From: Leguminivora glycinivorella
Taxonomy: Eukaryota > Arthropoda > Insecta > Lepidoptera > Tortricidae
Assembly: GCF_023078275.1 (NCBI RefSeq)
Contig: NC_062979.1
Span: 9,864,502 to 9,928,501, forward strand
Direction of reading: 5' to 3'
DNA: 64,000 nucleotides
The notes below the pieces were generated by a model, which did not search any database, was not told where the DNA came from, and worked only from the letters and a program-made list of their open reading frames with translations. A program made the translations under genes and the position numbers. Of this stretch, positions 1-12,434 are shown piece by piece (position 1 is the stretch's first letter; every line of letters begins with the position of its first letter).

Positions 1-3000
1 ATAGACAGGCACCATATGCACGCTCTGAAGCGTCTGAAAAGACGTGGATTTCATGACTCACTGAGTTATCAGCAATCACCCAGCGAGGTACCATTAAATA
101 GTTGAGAAGAGGCAATGTTTTAACAAATGATAACCACATTTCCTTTATTTCCTGCGAGACTTCGTGATCCCATGAACATTTTTCAATCCAAAGTCTCTGC
201 ATTACAATCTTTGCCTCCACAATGCAAGGGTTAACTAGGCCTAATGGGTCAAATATTTGGCTAATGACTGAGAGAATGTGCCGTTTTGCGACGATTTCAT
301 TAAATTCAATACTGATAGCAAACGACATCATATCAGAGTCACATATCCAGTTTAGACCTAAGGTTTTTGAAGAACTATTTCTATCGGTACTTGCAATATC
401 TAGAATATTATTTGTCTTTGAATTGGGTGCAATTTGTTCAAGAATATACTTATTATTCGATTGAAATTTTCTTAAATTAAACTGCGCTGATTTCAGTGTC
501 GATATGACGCCCTTGCACAACCTAATGGTGTCCTCGATAGTCGACGAACCGCTCAAGTAATCGTCGACATAAAAGTCACGCTCAATCGACTGTTTGACGT
601 CGCTGTCGAGGGCACTAGATCCCAACGAAACCAAACACTTGGTTGCTAGGTACGGTGCCGAAGCTTGCCCAAAGCTGACGGTGTTGAGAGTGTACGTTTT
701 TAAAGGATGTGAGGAATCATATCGCCAAATGATCTGCTGAAGAGAGCGTTGAGAGGGGTGAAGATCAATCGCCCTATACATTTTCTCGACATCACCAGTT
801 ACGATATACTTATGCTGTCGGAAACGAAGCAAGATGGAATAAAGATCCTCCTGAACTGTTGGTCCAACCATTTGGATCTGGTTAAGGGACACGCCAGAGG
901 TTGAAGGTGCTGACGCGTCGAAAACCGTACGAAGCTTTGTAGTCTGGCTGGACTCACGAAGCACACCGTGATGTGGAAGGTAGTAATTGACCTTGGATTG
1001 AAGACAGCCAGCCTCCTTGTTCTCAGTCATGTGACCTAAACGCTCATATTCCCGCATGAAGTCGATGTATCTTTCCTTAAAAATCGGCTCTCGAGTAAAC
1101 TTACGCTCTAGAGACAGAAAGCGGCACTTTGCCCTTTGAAACGAGTCTCCTAAGACAGCAGGATCTTCTTTCAGCGGCATTGTGACGATAAATCGGCCAT
1201 CCTCGTTGCGAGTCGTAGTACGGTAGAAATTTTCTTCACAAGCGCGTTCCTCTGGTGACAAAGAGTGCTTAGCTGCGACCGTGTCTAACTCCCAAAAACG
1301 AGTTAAGTCTGGGTTCGGCTCCACCTGTGCAAAATTGCAAACTGGAGCAAAAGACGGTGACGCACGATGGGTAAGATCCCTAACCACCAGCCAACCCAGT
1401 CTCGTTTCGAACAACTTCGGTAACTTTTCACCTAAATCAATAGAATTGTGACCTAAGACGGACCAAAATACATCAGCCCCAACTAAGATGTCTATATCTG
1501 ACGATACATTGAAATAAGGGTCGGCCAAAATGATTCCTTTTGGAATTGGAATATGGTCTATATTAAAGTTTGAAGTTGGAATTTTTTCTGTGACGTGTTG
1601 TAATATGTAACAGTCTACTGTGAAACTGTAATTTTCATAAGACGACATTATTGTAAGGCTGCAAGTTTCTGCAAGATGTGATTTTTGCTTATTGACTCCA
1701 GTCAACGTGGAGCCCATACTACGCCGTGGCAAACCCAGCTTACCGCAGAGTGATTCCGTTACGAAGTGGCAGAAACTTCCGTTGTCAAGAAGCAGCCGAG
1801 CCGTATGCACGTTGCCTGCGTTGTCGCGCACCTTCACGATCGCTGTGGACAGGAAAGCATGCGGCGCAGTAGTACATTGCGGTATTTGCGGTACATCATG
1901 ACCAGATGCAGCGAAGTTACAAATAGCAGAAGTCGTGGGCTCAGAATGAGCCACTGGTTCATGCAGATGTAAAAGTGTGTTATGTCTCTGTTTGCAGTAT
2001 TTACATGGCACAAGATTGCAACTTTTTTCTAAGTGCCCAGGCCGTAAACAATTAAGACAGACGTTCGATTCTTTCGCCTTTTGAATACGACTTTCTATAG
2101 GAAGGGCTCTGAATGTTTCACAGTTAAAGAGAAAATGAGTTTGATTGCACACGGTACATGTAAATATTTTTTTATTCTGCTTATTGAATGTTTTGTTTGG
2201 GGTTTTTTTGTTAGATGAACTACTGTTGTTAGTTGTAACTATACATACATTAGTGCTATTTTTATTTTCAAATTTATGATTTTTACCTTTACTTTCTTGC
2301 AAAGTCTCCAACAAGTCTGCCCGGTTGCTAAGGAAAGTAATAAATACTTCTAAAGATGGAGGGTTAGAGAGCGTATTCCGATGCTCCTCCCATGCCCTAT
2401 GGGTCACACTATCTAATTTTTCCGACATCATATGTATAATTAACGTGTCCCAATGTTCAGTTGGTTCATCCAATGTCGAAAGTGCACGTAGGTTTTTATT
2501 TGTAACGTCAATAAGACGTCGAATTGAAGCACAAGATTCACTGTGAATTTGCTCGACGCTAAAAAGTTCCTTAACATGATTATTTACGAGCAACCTTTTG
2601 TTATCGTACCTACTGCACAATAACTTCCAAGCAGATGTGTAATTTTCAGATTTAAAATCTAAGTTGTCTATGACAAGTAAGGCACTACCTTTCAAAGACG
2701 CGCGAAGATAATGTAACTTATTAATATTATCCATATCGTCCCTGGAATGTATCAATGAGACAAACGTATCTCTAAACTCAAGCCAGTGTTGATAATGTCC
2801 TTGAAAAGTAGGCAAATCTATTTTTGGCAATCTAACACAATTAGATTTATGACCACCTGCCTGACAATCCTCGAAACTCGCCACGGATCCCTCGCGTGCA
2901 ACGCCCAAGGTCGCGGCGTTCAGCGGTCGCGCGCCTAGCAGGTTGCGCGCCCCTGCCACCAGCTCGTGGTACTTTTTTTCGAAATCTTCGCGTTCCGAGT

Positions 3001-3220
3001 CTGACGATTCCAAAAGCATCTCGATCTCGTCCTGTAATGCATCGAAGGCGGCGTATAAGGCATCGAATTTATTAAATCTGCTTTCTAAATCTAACAGCTG
3101 GACTGTGCTAGGCTTTGTTATAGTGCCAAAATCGTCTAAATAATTACTAAAAATTGTCATTTTGCCTTTTATGCAGCTACGCTTCCTAATATGCTGTTTA
3201 AGAGTATCTGCAGCCGACAT
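1..3220 (-). mobile_element. BEL/Pao LTR retrotransposon, gag-pol reading frame (partial)
   Basis: Reading the minus strand from ATG at 3220, I checked every codon to base 2 and found no stop: 1073 codons, open at the left edge. Order of parts: an N-terminal gag-like region; a zinc-knuckle block of three Cys/His clusters (about 2160 down to 1960) of the CX2CX3-4HX4C/H type; a retroviral-type aspartic protease region around 1770-1790; reverse transcriptase with the catalytic YVDD at about 560-575; and the beginning of RNase H (the DAS-AYGA region) at the left edge. The rest of RNase H, integrase and the 3' LTR would lie to the left. The protease motif reads L-L-D-N-G-S instead of the usual D-S/T-G. 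The lack of stops implies a young insertion. It lies in an Lsd1 intron, in the same orientation as Lsd1. Family assignment is from domain order and motif style, with high confidence. Confidence 0.93.
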
Positions 3221-3934
3221 GGTAAAAAAATAAGCAATCAGATGTTACTCTAATGACCCAGTTTAAATAACTATTTATGATAATTAAGTTCAATTATAGC
3301 GTAAGCAACCTTATTGCAATACTAATTAAGGAAAAGTTAAATGCAAGCGCCCAGCTGTGCTTGTTGCTAGCCGGCGATAAGAAGCGTGCGAATCTCGTAA
3401 ACAAATTCCTTTTATATGGCTACTATTTGACTACTTATTGAATTTTAGCAAATTAAAGCTTATAAGCGCACGAAATAATAGCGAAATAAGATTGCAATTT
3501 TATTAAAACTAATACTTATGATGAAATACGAAATAATTCACTGAAATCGATTGCAGTTTTAATATTTTAAATATAATGGAAAGAAAGCTTTTTATAAGGA
3601 AAAGATATGGAACGAACTCACGTATGTCTATAACATCCACAAGTGACTTGTGATCGAAGATGTGAAATTCCTTTGTTCTCACGATGACTCGCACTTTCAA
3701 TGTGATGTTCAAAGTCCGTTGCAATGGAAATTTCCGAATCACACTCTATCTCTGGCGCGCGCAGTTGCTAGGCGAAGTACCCGAGGAGACAATGATGATG
3801 AGGAGTCTTTGTTAGGTATCTTCTACAGCTGAAGACCACGTCCGAAGAGCCAGGGGAATTTTGAAGGCCGTCGACCGTTATTCTCGCGAATTAAGACGGT
3901 GAGAATCCTAAAGGACCAATGTTAGGGTCCGTCA

Positions 3935-3952
3935 ATCCGGCTCGAAGGACCA
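3935..3952 (-). other. Primer-binding site of the BEL/Pao element, probably for tRNA-Tyr
   Basis: On the plus strand these 18 bases read like the 3' end of a tRNA followed by CCA (ending ...CTCGAAGGACCA). From memory they match the 3' acceptor end of insect tRNA-Tyr. One base separates the site from the LTR, as expected for a primer-binding site. The 20 bases at 3945-3964, spanning site and LTR end, are repeated at 3911-3930 in the leader. Confidence 0.6.
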
Positions 3953-3953
3953 A

Positions 3954-4203
3954 TGTTAGGGTCCTACTGGGACTTATAAATAATAACGCGGACTGTATCA
4001 AAATAGGCTGGTTTATTCCGCCTTAATTACAGCTTAAAATCCCGGCCAAACAGTTTATAAATTAATTCGGTATTCGTCCGTTGCCGGTGAGGTAGGTAAA
4101 GGTGAGTGTGTGTGCCGCGCGCTGCTCGCAGGCCTGCCGCGATGACGTCGCGATCGCCCGCCGCCCGCGCGTCTCCTCCCGTGCGTATGTCGAGTACTCA
4201 ACA
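3954..4203 (-). repeat. 5' LTR of the BEL/Pao element
   Basis: About 250 bp. On the minus strand it starts TGTTGAGT and ends CCCTAACA, so the ends are inverted TGTT/AACA, and it is followed by the primer-binding site. It holds an AATAAA on the minus strand near 4010. The inner boundary is fixed by the primer site. The outer boundary at 4203 is inferred from the TGTT start, and the second LTR that would confirm it is outside the window. Confidence 0.6.
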
Positions 4204-4209
4204 TGACAC

Positions 4210-4580
4210 AAGAGGGGAAAGAGGAATTTCAAAACGAGTGGTGACAAATTCAAACACCACCAAAGGAGGTTGTTGTTTTAAATCGACAATTAAAGAAATA
4301 GAAAACAGAAGAGGCAAAATGATTGGTCACTTGATACAACATGATACCTAGAAGGAAAGGTGAAAGGAAGAAGAGGGCGCGGAAGACCCAGGAGGAGTTT
4401 TGTTGACCAGCTCAAGGAGAAGGCCGGTGTCATGTCGTATCAAGAACTAAAGAGGAAAGCGAAGAATAGGGAAATATGGCGCATACTCCACCGACAAGAG
4501 CTATATTAGCTCTTAAATAAGAAGAAATAACGAGCAACGAATTCCCTCTTCGCCCGTGTATAGTACGTCGTTTTAAAATG
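4210..4580 (+). mobile_element. RTE-type LINE 3' coding fragment inside an older dispersed repeat
   Basis: From about 4263 to 4509 a short reading frame, with one frame break near 4350, encodes the C-terminal tail typical of lepidopteran RTE-like non-LTR retrotransposons: a GRGRPRRSF stretch, then SYQELKRKA and LHRQEL before a stop at 4507-4509. The bases on either side (4213-4262 and 4512-4573) resemble the two halves of the dispersed repeat at about 22040-22160, which suggests that the LINE piece landed in a copy of that repeat. It is a 5'-truncated relic. Confidence 0.6.
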
Positions 4581-4633
4581 CGTATGGCCCTTAGTACATT
4601 ACGCAAGTACTTGTGGTGCACTAGCCTTTAGGA

Positions 4634-4724
4634 ACAGTCAACTAAGAAAGTGGTTTACCACTTTTTGACTCTATTTTAAACACATAAGGTCGAAAAGTGG
4701 TAAACCACTTTTTTGGCTGACTGT
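4634..4724. repeat. Short inverted-repeat element (family A, copy 1)
   Basis: The ends are inverted over about 35 bases, containing AAGTGGTTTACCACTTTTT and its complement (itself a near-palindrome), closing at ACAGTCA/TGACTGT. A second copy lies at 43073-43159. MITE-like, with no coding capacity. Confidence 0.6.
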
Positions 4725-4769
4725 ACTACAAATGCCATACAATTTTATTCATCCTTTCAATAGCTTAAG

Positions 4770-4850
4770 ATCGAGAAGAATGGAGGAAGAAGGGGGAGGC
4801 CTTTACCCAGCAGTGGGACACAATAGGCTCATAATATAAATATATGATAT
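4770..4850 (+). repeat. LINE 3' terminal fragment
   Basis: Contains GGCCTTTACCCAGCAGTGGG followed by an AT-rich tail, which I recognise as the 3' end of a common lepidopteran RTE-like LINE. 5'-truncated, intronic in Lsd1. Confidence 0.55.
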
Positions 4851-4863
4851 TTCAATAACTTAC

Positions 4864-7138
4864 CCAAGTCAGCAACATACGGTCCCTTCCTATAAGTGAC
4901 CACGCGGCCGCCGACGCGGTCCCTGCCCTCCAGTACGACTACCTCACAGCCAAATGACTGAAGCTGACGAGCGGCTGCCAAACCAGAAACACCTGAAAAG
5001 ATATTTTATATGGAATTTTAGTTTACTGAACAACTAAGGTTAAATAGGATTCCTTGGAGTTGGGCTGGTCAGTCAAACAGGCCCTTTACACAAGTGTTAG
5101 TCATCGTATTGCGAAAAATGACTGTGCTTAGGGGCCCTAACTTAGGGCCCATAAAGGTGGACTGCAAACTGCAACTTGGATTGGAACTGCGTTGGTATGC
5201 AGTTCCCATAACCGAATTGGTCCTTGAAGTTAGTGCCATTCATGAAGTCACATCCTTTTTCTCACTTACAAGTAGCGGCAAGTAAGTTTAGCGCTGCCTG
5301 ATATTGCGCAAAGTTAAAAACAGGTCTCTCAGGGGATTACAGAGGGCGAAGGGTATGCGTCCCCATGCCCAGCTATACCCTGCACATTTCACTTACGTGC
5401 CTACTTGTATTTGTTGTAATTCATGTTCAAGTATTTCTGCCTATACATATTATTAGCACACAGTCAATTTAACTCCAAATCCAAGTAATGAAGGACTGAC
5501 AGAATAGAGATAGCCAAATGGATAATTCAGAGTACCCAACAGGAGTAAACAGGTATTTAGTAGAGTGGCAATCTTAGCTGTTGGAGGCCGAGATACTTTA
5601 CAGGTCACTAAGCCAATGAAAGTCTGTATGCAAGCTAAATTATAGGCTTTCAAGTAAATGTAATAATTAAATCAACATCTTGAGATTACCTGCTCCAATA
5701 ATGATGACTTTAGGCCTCTGCTTTCCTTTGGGAGGTGATGGTATTGCTGTAAGCCGCTCATAGATTCCATAGTTTATGAAACCATGTCTCTCCAAGAATG
5801 CATGTGTCCTGATGATTAAAGCTGGGTCTCCATTATAAGGGGGCTAAAAATAAGTACAATATCTTTGAGAAGTCTTTATACTTTTCAATGTACATATTTA
5901 AAATCCAGTAAATACATGGTGTATGTTGTTGACAACAGTTTTAAAAGTTTCAATCACTTACTTCCATTTTGGCAACAGCATGTTCCTGAATAAGTTGTTT
6001 CTTGGGATCTTCAAACCACATCTTTAGGATTCTGTTCCGGATTTGAACAAATGCATGGCTACAGGCTCCTTGCAGATCCGAGAAGCACTCGGCTTCCAAA
6101 GATGACATTTTGTCAAATGGCAGCCTTGATTGGAATGCTGCTCCTTCCAAACTGAAATAAATACAAATCAATTAGAGCATTAACAATTCATTATCGATTC
6201 TATTACACATGGCCATGAGACCCATTCAAGGTTGGGTGAAGGACAGGTGGAAGGGTGCAGATGATGGCAAGAGACAGGAAGCAGTGGAGGACTTTAGAAG
6301 AAACCTTTGTCAAGGGATGAGTTTGAGTTGCTAATGTAAATAAATAATAAATAATGTACTGTAACCAAACTTCAATAATAAAGGCTAGTTTCATTTTATT
6401 TTATTTTTATTTATTATTTATTAGACATGGTCATACAGAGTGAACAATATCATCAGATATAAGCAGCTCCACACAAAAGTGAGCCATGTCGATAAGCAAT
6501 GTCCTCGCACAGCAAATGGTCACAACTTGTCTGAGCTATGTCTATGTTGGCAATCAGCTGTAGCTTCTAGACATGGTTCAGACAAGAAAGCACACTCTGT
6601 CGAAGGAAAGACACATGCTGCATCAACTTAACAGGAGTATGCAGAAGAAATTACCCTTATAGTTCAATAATTTTTCAAGCACTAACAACATGATATTAAC
6701 GATAGGATAAACAGGGCTAACCATAAAAAAGGCATGTATCAAAATGGAAGTTATAACTAAAAATTTTCATAAACAGAAAGTTAAGTTAAATGTACCTGTT
6801 GAGCATCTCTTTGTAATTAATCTCCTCAATATCTTCACTTTTGGTTTCGTCCAATATAATCGTCGGTTTCTCATCTTTCTTGGTTTCTTTCCCGTCTGTA
6901 TTTCGGCTTGAAGTAGACTCTCTTCTACTGCTGACCGTGGTAGGGCTAATAGATGTAATTTTACTCTTTTCAGATTGATCAGACTCGGAATCATCTTGTT
7001 TTAATTTCTCATCCAAATCCCGGTTGTCGACCTGAGATCAATAAACATAACCTTACTTATTGTTAATCACTCTAGGTTTTAAAGGCAAAATGAATGCAAT
7101 TTAACATAGCAAACCTTCACACGCTTGCGGCGACTCAT
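4864..7138 (-). CDS. Lsd1: Lysine-specific histone demethylase 1 (LSD1/KDM1A), 5' five exons
   Basis: Flavin-dependent demethylase of mono- and dimethylated H3K4, acting in nuclear CoREST-type repressor complexes. Exons (minus): 7138-7115, 7031-6796, 6151-5962, 5843-5690, 4992-4864; all borders are GT-AG and phases agree. They encode about 244 residues: an N-terminal basic SRRKR motif as in human LSD1; an acidic Ser/Thr-rich linker; a SWIRM domain over exons 3-4 (starting at EGAAFQSRL); and the start of the amine oxidase domain with the FAD-binding glycine motif (VIIIGAGVSGL, then EGRDRVGGRV). Most of the amine oxidase domain, including the Tower insert, must lie left of the window, beyond an intron longer than 4.8 kb that holds the BEL/Pao element. 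The start ATG opens a short 24-base first exon, as judged by homology to the SRRKR segment. Confidence 0.93.
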
Positions 7139-7443
7139 TTCGAAAATTATTTGTGAAAAATTAGACGTTAAAAACAGTCAAAACAACTGCAAGCAGAGCA
7201 CAAGATTCACGAATCGGGAAACAAAACAAACTAACGTTCAGAAATTGAATTAACCAAATGTCAGTGTCAGATAAGTTAGTGATGTACCAATCATAGTTCA
7301 TACCGGTTAAGGCTGGGCGCACACCAAAGACCTTTACAGGGGACAGCTTAATCACATTTTTTGCCATACGAAATTGAACCTTATCACTGAAATAGAAAGT
7401 CGATTGTATCAGACTAGCGAAAACGGTCCACATGAGAGGGCAT

Positions 7444-7603
7444 TGCGCACACGGAGGCGACAGTTGCACGGCGACATCTTTTGTCTCTGTCGTTACTATA
7501 TGCGTCCAAGACAAAGACAAAATAAAGACGGCGACATCTTTTGTCTCTGTCGTTAGACAGAGACAAAAAATGTCGCCGTGCAACTGTCGCCTCCGTGTGC
7601 GCC
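7444..7603. repeat. Fold-back MITE upstream of Lsd1
   Basis: Arms at about 7445-7491 and 7553-7600 are near-perfect inverted copies (starting GCGCACACGGAGGCGACAG). The loop holds an extra direct copy of the arm's inner end. It sits about 300 bases 5' of the Lsd1 start codon, so it may lie in or near its promoter. Confidence 0.75.
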
Positions 7604-7639
7604 CAGGGTAAGAGTATTCCATCAAGGGTTCCATATGGA

Positions 7640-8858
7640 ACTACGGACCCTTCATTAATGAAAATAAGACTGGCGCGACATTTTTTTTAAAGTATTCGGA
7701 CGATTCTTCTTTCAAAAAATTCGGCCAATAGTGAAATGATATTGATTAAATTTGACTCACATGTAATAATTGCATAATGTATTGTATGCTGTGCCAGATA
7801 ACTTAGCCAAACGTAGTGATTCAATGCTCTTTGAACTTAGCTGTGATTTTAAGATTATTAATGATTTTCTACCGTTAATTTATTTTTTTAACTTTTTCTT
7901 TATGTTCCCACGTAAGTTTTATCAGTCATGACTCATGATCGATCTGTGCAGAATATTAATGAAGGGCCTAACCTAAATAAAATAATATTTGCTATTTAGG
8001 AGCTTGCCACGTACGTGACCCCTGTCAAAAGTGGAGGGAGTGTTGTGGATTTTATTTAACCACCCTTGGTTAAAAAAAATCGACAACCTAAATATGTTCA
8101 TACACTTTTTACACAGTATTTTCACAAATTAAAACTGTACCTATCAAACAGCAATTTTCATAGCTTATGGGCCTTTTTAGATATCGATCCTGTATCTATG
8201 CCTAAATTATTTCTAATCGTTTGAGATTATACGGTTGCTTAAAACAATGTGTCTGTAGACAGTCAAGCAAGCCTTTCTTGTCACTAAACAAATTTGATAA
8301 ATGTAGGGCTCACCAGCCAATCGTGATCATAAAACGCATCCCTCTACACCTTGTCGTTGGCGAAATCATCGACGAGTATAGTTAGTAGTAGTAGTATTGT
8401 TACTAAAAATGTATTGAAAATGCAGAGGCGAAGGCTTGATTCCCATAGAAAATATGAATTTCACGCCACCTTTTAGTGTCATGATTTGATTGATCGTATA
8501 TAGTATAGAAAATATACTGTTTTTTTTTGTATAATCCAGCAAGATCTTAATATTCATAAATTTGATTTAATGTAGAGTCTGTCTGTAAAGATTAAAATGT
8601 GGGTGTGTTTAGTAAAAATTCCGACTTTGTCGGTTACCACTAAGTCGAGATTTACTTGTATCTTTATATGAATAAACTGACAAAGCGGCTTTATAGCAAT
8701 CGACAAAGTGGGACATTTTCCCGTGCACATTCAGAAATAAAGAAATTAGTGTTAAATAAAAAATAAGAATTGGTCAAGGCTTTTAATAGTCTCTGAATAA
8801 TACAACAATAATAAATCCGGCATGAGTCTATACAAAATATAATTTACGCAGTTTTCGT
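7640..8858. other. Spacer between Lsd1 and Burs, no feature found
   Basis: AT-rich sequence with no convincing coding frame or repeat that I recognise. It would contain upstream sequence of Lsd1 and the 3' untranslated region of Burs. Confidence 0.5.
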
Positions 8859-10285
8859 TTAAAAGCTTTTCCTGAAGTGGTTATGGAGCGGTCCCTCTTC
8901 AGAATACCCAACCGTTTCTTGTGGAATAATAGCATTTGAATCAATAGTACCACAAGGACGACACATGCATTCAAGTGGTGCTTTTGTAACCACCTGTAAT
9001 AAAAAAAATAGATTAAGTATTTTGATCTCGAAAACGGACAATGGTGTAACAGTATTCTCATGTTTATGCTACAAATTTCTATGAATTACAAAATATATAC
9101 GACAACAAACCTACACACCTTCCTGTACCTATTTTCTTCCTTCTTTGCTTCTGGGCAATACAAATCAACCGTAGCTTCCCGCTCACCAGACTCCTGACAA
9201 CAATTACATGAACGTTCCATTTGCCAAATTTTGCTCCCTGATACCTGAATAAAATGAAAATAAAATTAAGTTTAGTATATAGAGACATCCTAACAAAATC
9301 TCACTCAGTGTACTCAAACATGAACATAGAAATATCACCCCCTTTTTTTGGATAGTCGTTTTAACGTTAGCAGATAGTTCACCTGTAAATAGCTGGTGCA
9401 TTTTCCAACGCAAGCATACGATGGAATCAACTGTGGTTGGCATCCTGGGTGTTTTAATACATGTACCACCGGTGTCATGACACATTCCTGACCTGCGTAT
9501 AGTACAGAATAAAAAAGAACGAATACATTGATGTAGACTTTAATTCTTTGATGGTAACTTATTTGTTGTAAGACATTTCATATATATTATTTTTGGTAAT
9601 TAATAGGTACAGTACAGGCAGTTAAAAAAAGTGAAAAAGCTTGAAAGCTTTACGAACGACTTACAGCTCGATTTAAAAATATATACACATACTGGTAACT
9701 TTTTTGATACTTTTTAATAATTTTCCTTTTCGTACATACATACAAACGTAAATAATATTTTTCTCACTGGATATTAAAGGGGTTACAACTATTTTAACCA
9801 TTTGCAGGAGTATAGAAGTTTCTAATGAGTCGGCAACGCGCATGTGACACTGCTTGAGTTGCAGGCGTTCATAGGTTACAGTGACCGCTTCAGGCGGATC
9901 GTATACCTGTTTTGCACCGACGTGGCATAAAAAAAATTATATAAACCACAGTTAAGCCTGTTTACTGCTCCTAAGTTTTACAATAAATCTGAAAAAGTTA
10001 CAGGTAGGGTAGGGCTAAGTAGTAGGGGCATATACATATATTGGCAAGAAATATGAACATTCAAATGATGTAAAAATATCTTTCACGGTATCCAGGAAAG
10101 GGAAATGAGGATTATTTTGGTTGAAAAATAGCTGTCTCTTTTCCTATTTAATATAAAACATCATATCAAATATGCTTACCGGGAGGCAGTTCAACTTCTT
10201 GGGTAATAAGACTGGTTTTTATTTGTCTTATCTGACATGTTGACAAAAATAATAAACTGAGCATAATAACGTGACTGTGTATCAT
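8859..10285 (-). CDS. Burs: Bursicon subunit alpha
   Basis: Secreted cystine-knot neurohormone subunit. With Pburs it forms the heterodimer that activates the receptor Rickets/LGR2 to drive cuticle tanning and wing expansion after moulting. Exons (minus): 10285-10180 (signal peptide), 9492-9383, 9244-9119, 8993-8859; phases agree and give 158 residues. Residues 1 to about 18 form a hydrophobic signal peptide (MIHSHVIMLSLLFLSTC). The mature part starts near LPPGQEC and contains the eleven cysteines of the family, including SCNCC, ACVGKC and the closing ECMCRPC. It shows the family hallmarks SGSKIWQMERSC and EGPLHNHF. Length fits the family (about 155-175). Its 5' end faces Pburs, 2.1 kb away. 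Confidence 0.95.
9795..9935 (-). repeat. Dispersed lepidopteran repeat, family B (copy 1)
   Basis: Reverse-oriented relative of the sequences at 22945-23330 and 54820-55000 (shared 'accacgtcggtggcaaacagg'-like start and 'tgcaactcaagg...cacatgcgc' core). Probably a LINE 3' end. It lies in Burs intron 1. Confidence 0.6.
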
Positions 10286-10989
10286 TTTTTTATTATTATT
10301 ATTTATTTTACACTCGTTGTTCACGCTCGCAGCTCAGCACAGACATTGTAAATTACCAAGACGAATAAGCCGTATATAAAGGGTTCTTGATCTATACGAT
10401 TATTTATGTTAAACTATAAAAATCATTTAAGAAAACATAACCCCAGCAGCGCAAGAACGGGTTTCCTGTTGAGCATACACCGTCAGCCTATTTCCTAACA
10501 AGTATTTTATCCATTAGCTCCTAGGAAAATTGATCCATTAATAAATAAAATACATTGTAGAAGTACCTAACATTATCCTGAATATATACGTTTCAAGTTT
10601 CAACTCCAACCAAAATAAAACTAAGATGTATTAGTAAGTACTGATGGATAAAAAGCAGGCAATTTTGATGTCAATACGGTACACGTGCGAAAAATATTAA
10701 ATTCTTAACGAGTGGCAATAAATTAAAACAAGAAAGACTCTTTGTTATTAATTTACACTCTACGTCCTACGTGCATGTAACACCTTGCAAGCTCGCAAAG
10801 ACTATGGAGACTGCTCACCATCAAGTGGATCCTATGTTTGTTCGCCACCGAATTATAAATAATTAATAATTTGATTTACAAAGTGATTTACGACACGATC
10901 AAACTAAATGTGCCAATTTTGAACCACAAGCGTAGCGGGTGGTTTTAAAGAATCAAAACAACCTTTATCATATGGTGTGGTGTAAAAAG

Positions 10990-12017
10990 TTGAAAGTGCA
11001 AAGCGTACGACAGAGTCTCTCATACAATATTGTTATCAAAATTACACTATATTGGAATTCGTGGCAATGCATATAATTGGCTAAAATCATATCTCCACAA
11101 TAGACAGCAGTACGTACAAATAGAACACCACTTTAAAGACTCTACAGAACTGACAAAACTTCAATCAGAATGGCAAACCATCAATAGTTCAATCCCCCAA
11201 GGCAGTGTAATAGGATGTTTGTTATTTTTAATATACATCAATAATCTCCCCAAAACAACCAATAATAAATGTTATATTGTTTTTTTTTTCGCCGACGACA
11301 TCTCCCTTCTCTTCAGACATGACAACAACTCCGATAACTGCATCAAAATTAAAGAAACTTTCACTAATATCTCTGACTGTCTACAGGACCATAACCTTGT
11401 AATAAATACAACCAAAACCAAAATCATACAATTTAGACCGTATCAAAAAAAAAACACCAATTTGACACCACTTCTACAAGATCTCAATATAGAAGAGGAA
11501 TCTGAATGCACTCTACTAGGAATCACAATAGACTCCCACCTGACCTGGAAAAGCCATGTAGCCAGAATGAAATCTAAACTGTCTTCTTTTATTTTTGCCC
11601 TATACATTTTAAAGTCTAACACCCACACCGTGTGTACCAGAAAAGGTCCATACTTTCGAGCAATCCAGATTTACAACAAATTGCCTAACAGAATTACGAA
11701 TACTCAAAAATTGAACACCTTTACTTCAAAGCTGCAAGCACTGTTAATAGACAAAGCCTACTACTCCATCCAAGAATACATGGAAGACAATTTTAAGTAA
11801 GTTACCTACTCTCAAGCACATAATAGACATCCTAATTATAAGTAACTATGTACATAGTTTTAAGAATCTTGCCATACCCTTCACAGGGTGCCATGTGTTC
11901 GAATTAAAATAATAAATATTATTATAACATCCTGTATGTACCATGGTAGGTACATACAGGATGTTACAATAATATTTATTACCATGGTAAGCAAATAAAT
12001 GATTTATGATTTATGAT
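10990..12017 (+). mobile_element. Truncated LINE with reverse transcriptase fragment
   Basis: An open frame from about 10990 to 11800 encodes an internal part of a non-LTR reverse transcriptase: AYDRVSH, then IPQGSVIGCLLFLIYINNLP, then the catalytic FADD within the next 25 residues, then a LGITIDSHLTWKSH segment. After position 11620 the frame jumps to the far C-terminal tail (GPYFRAIQIYNKLPNRI), so an internal deletion is likely. A repetitive 'gatttatgatt' tail ends near 12017. It occupies the Burs/Pburs intergenic space. Jockey/CR1-like by motif style, with the clade uncertain. Confidence 0.8.
11910..11980. repeat. 71-bp hairpin with 32-bp arms
   Basis: Arms 11910-11941 and 11949-11980 are inverted copies (centre CATGGTA). 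It lies just 3' of the LINE frame, within its apparent 3' untranslated part. It could be a small MITE or a LINE 3' structure. Confidence 0.65.
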
Positions 12018-12434
12018 TAAAAATATGTGTCAATTCCATAAAAAAAGGAAATTAGTTAACCGTGACGTCACTCAAATCAATTTCAGAACTATTCCATATT
12101 AGGAAACCGTTCTTTATTTAGACAGTTATTAAAAATAAGCTGATTTGACTAAGCAGTGAGTAGCGATAGTAGCCTACAGTTACCCTAACCTAGAAAGGAT
12201 AAAAGTACTCTTAGCTTGATCACTTAACTTACAAGATATTTAACTTATGTGCTCGAACCCCCGCTGATTGTCATGACGCGTTCCCTTGTAACGTCCTGTA
12301 ACAATCAAAAGGAGCTGCTATATAAGACTTTAATCTTGGTCTTACAACATTAGTTGATTTGTAGCCACCCAAGGCCATTGTAGTAAAATAAACGTTATAC
12401 AGAAATAAATCTGTGTCATAGGAGTATTCTTAAA

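Noticed and set aside
222..3143. Several plus-strand open frames of 66-80 codons
   Set aside because: They are antisense to the BEL/Pao gag-pol frame and have no family resemblance.
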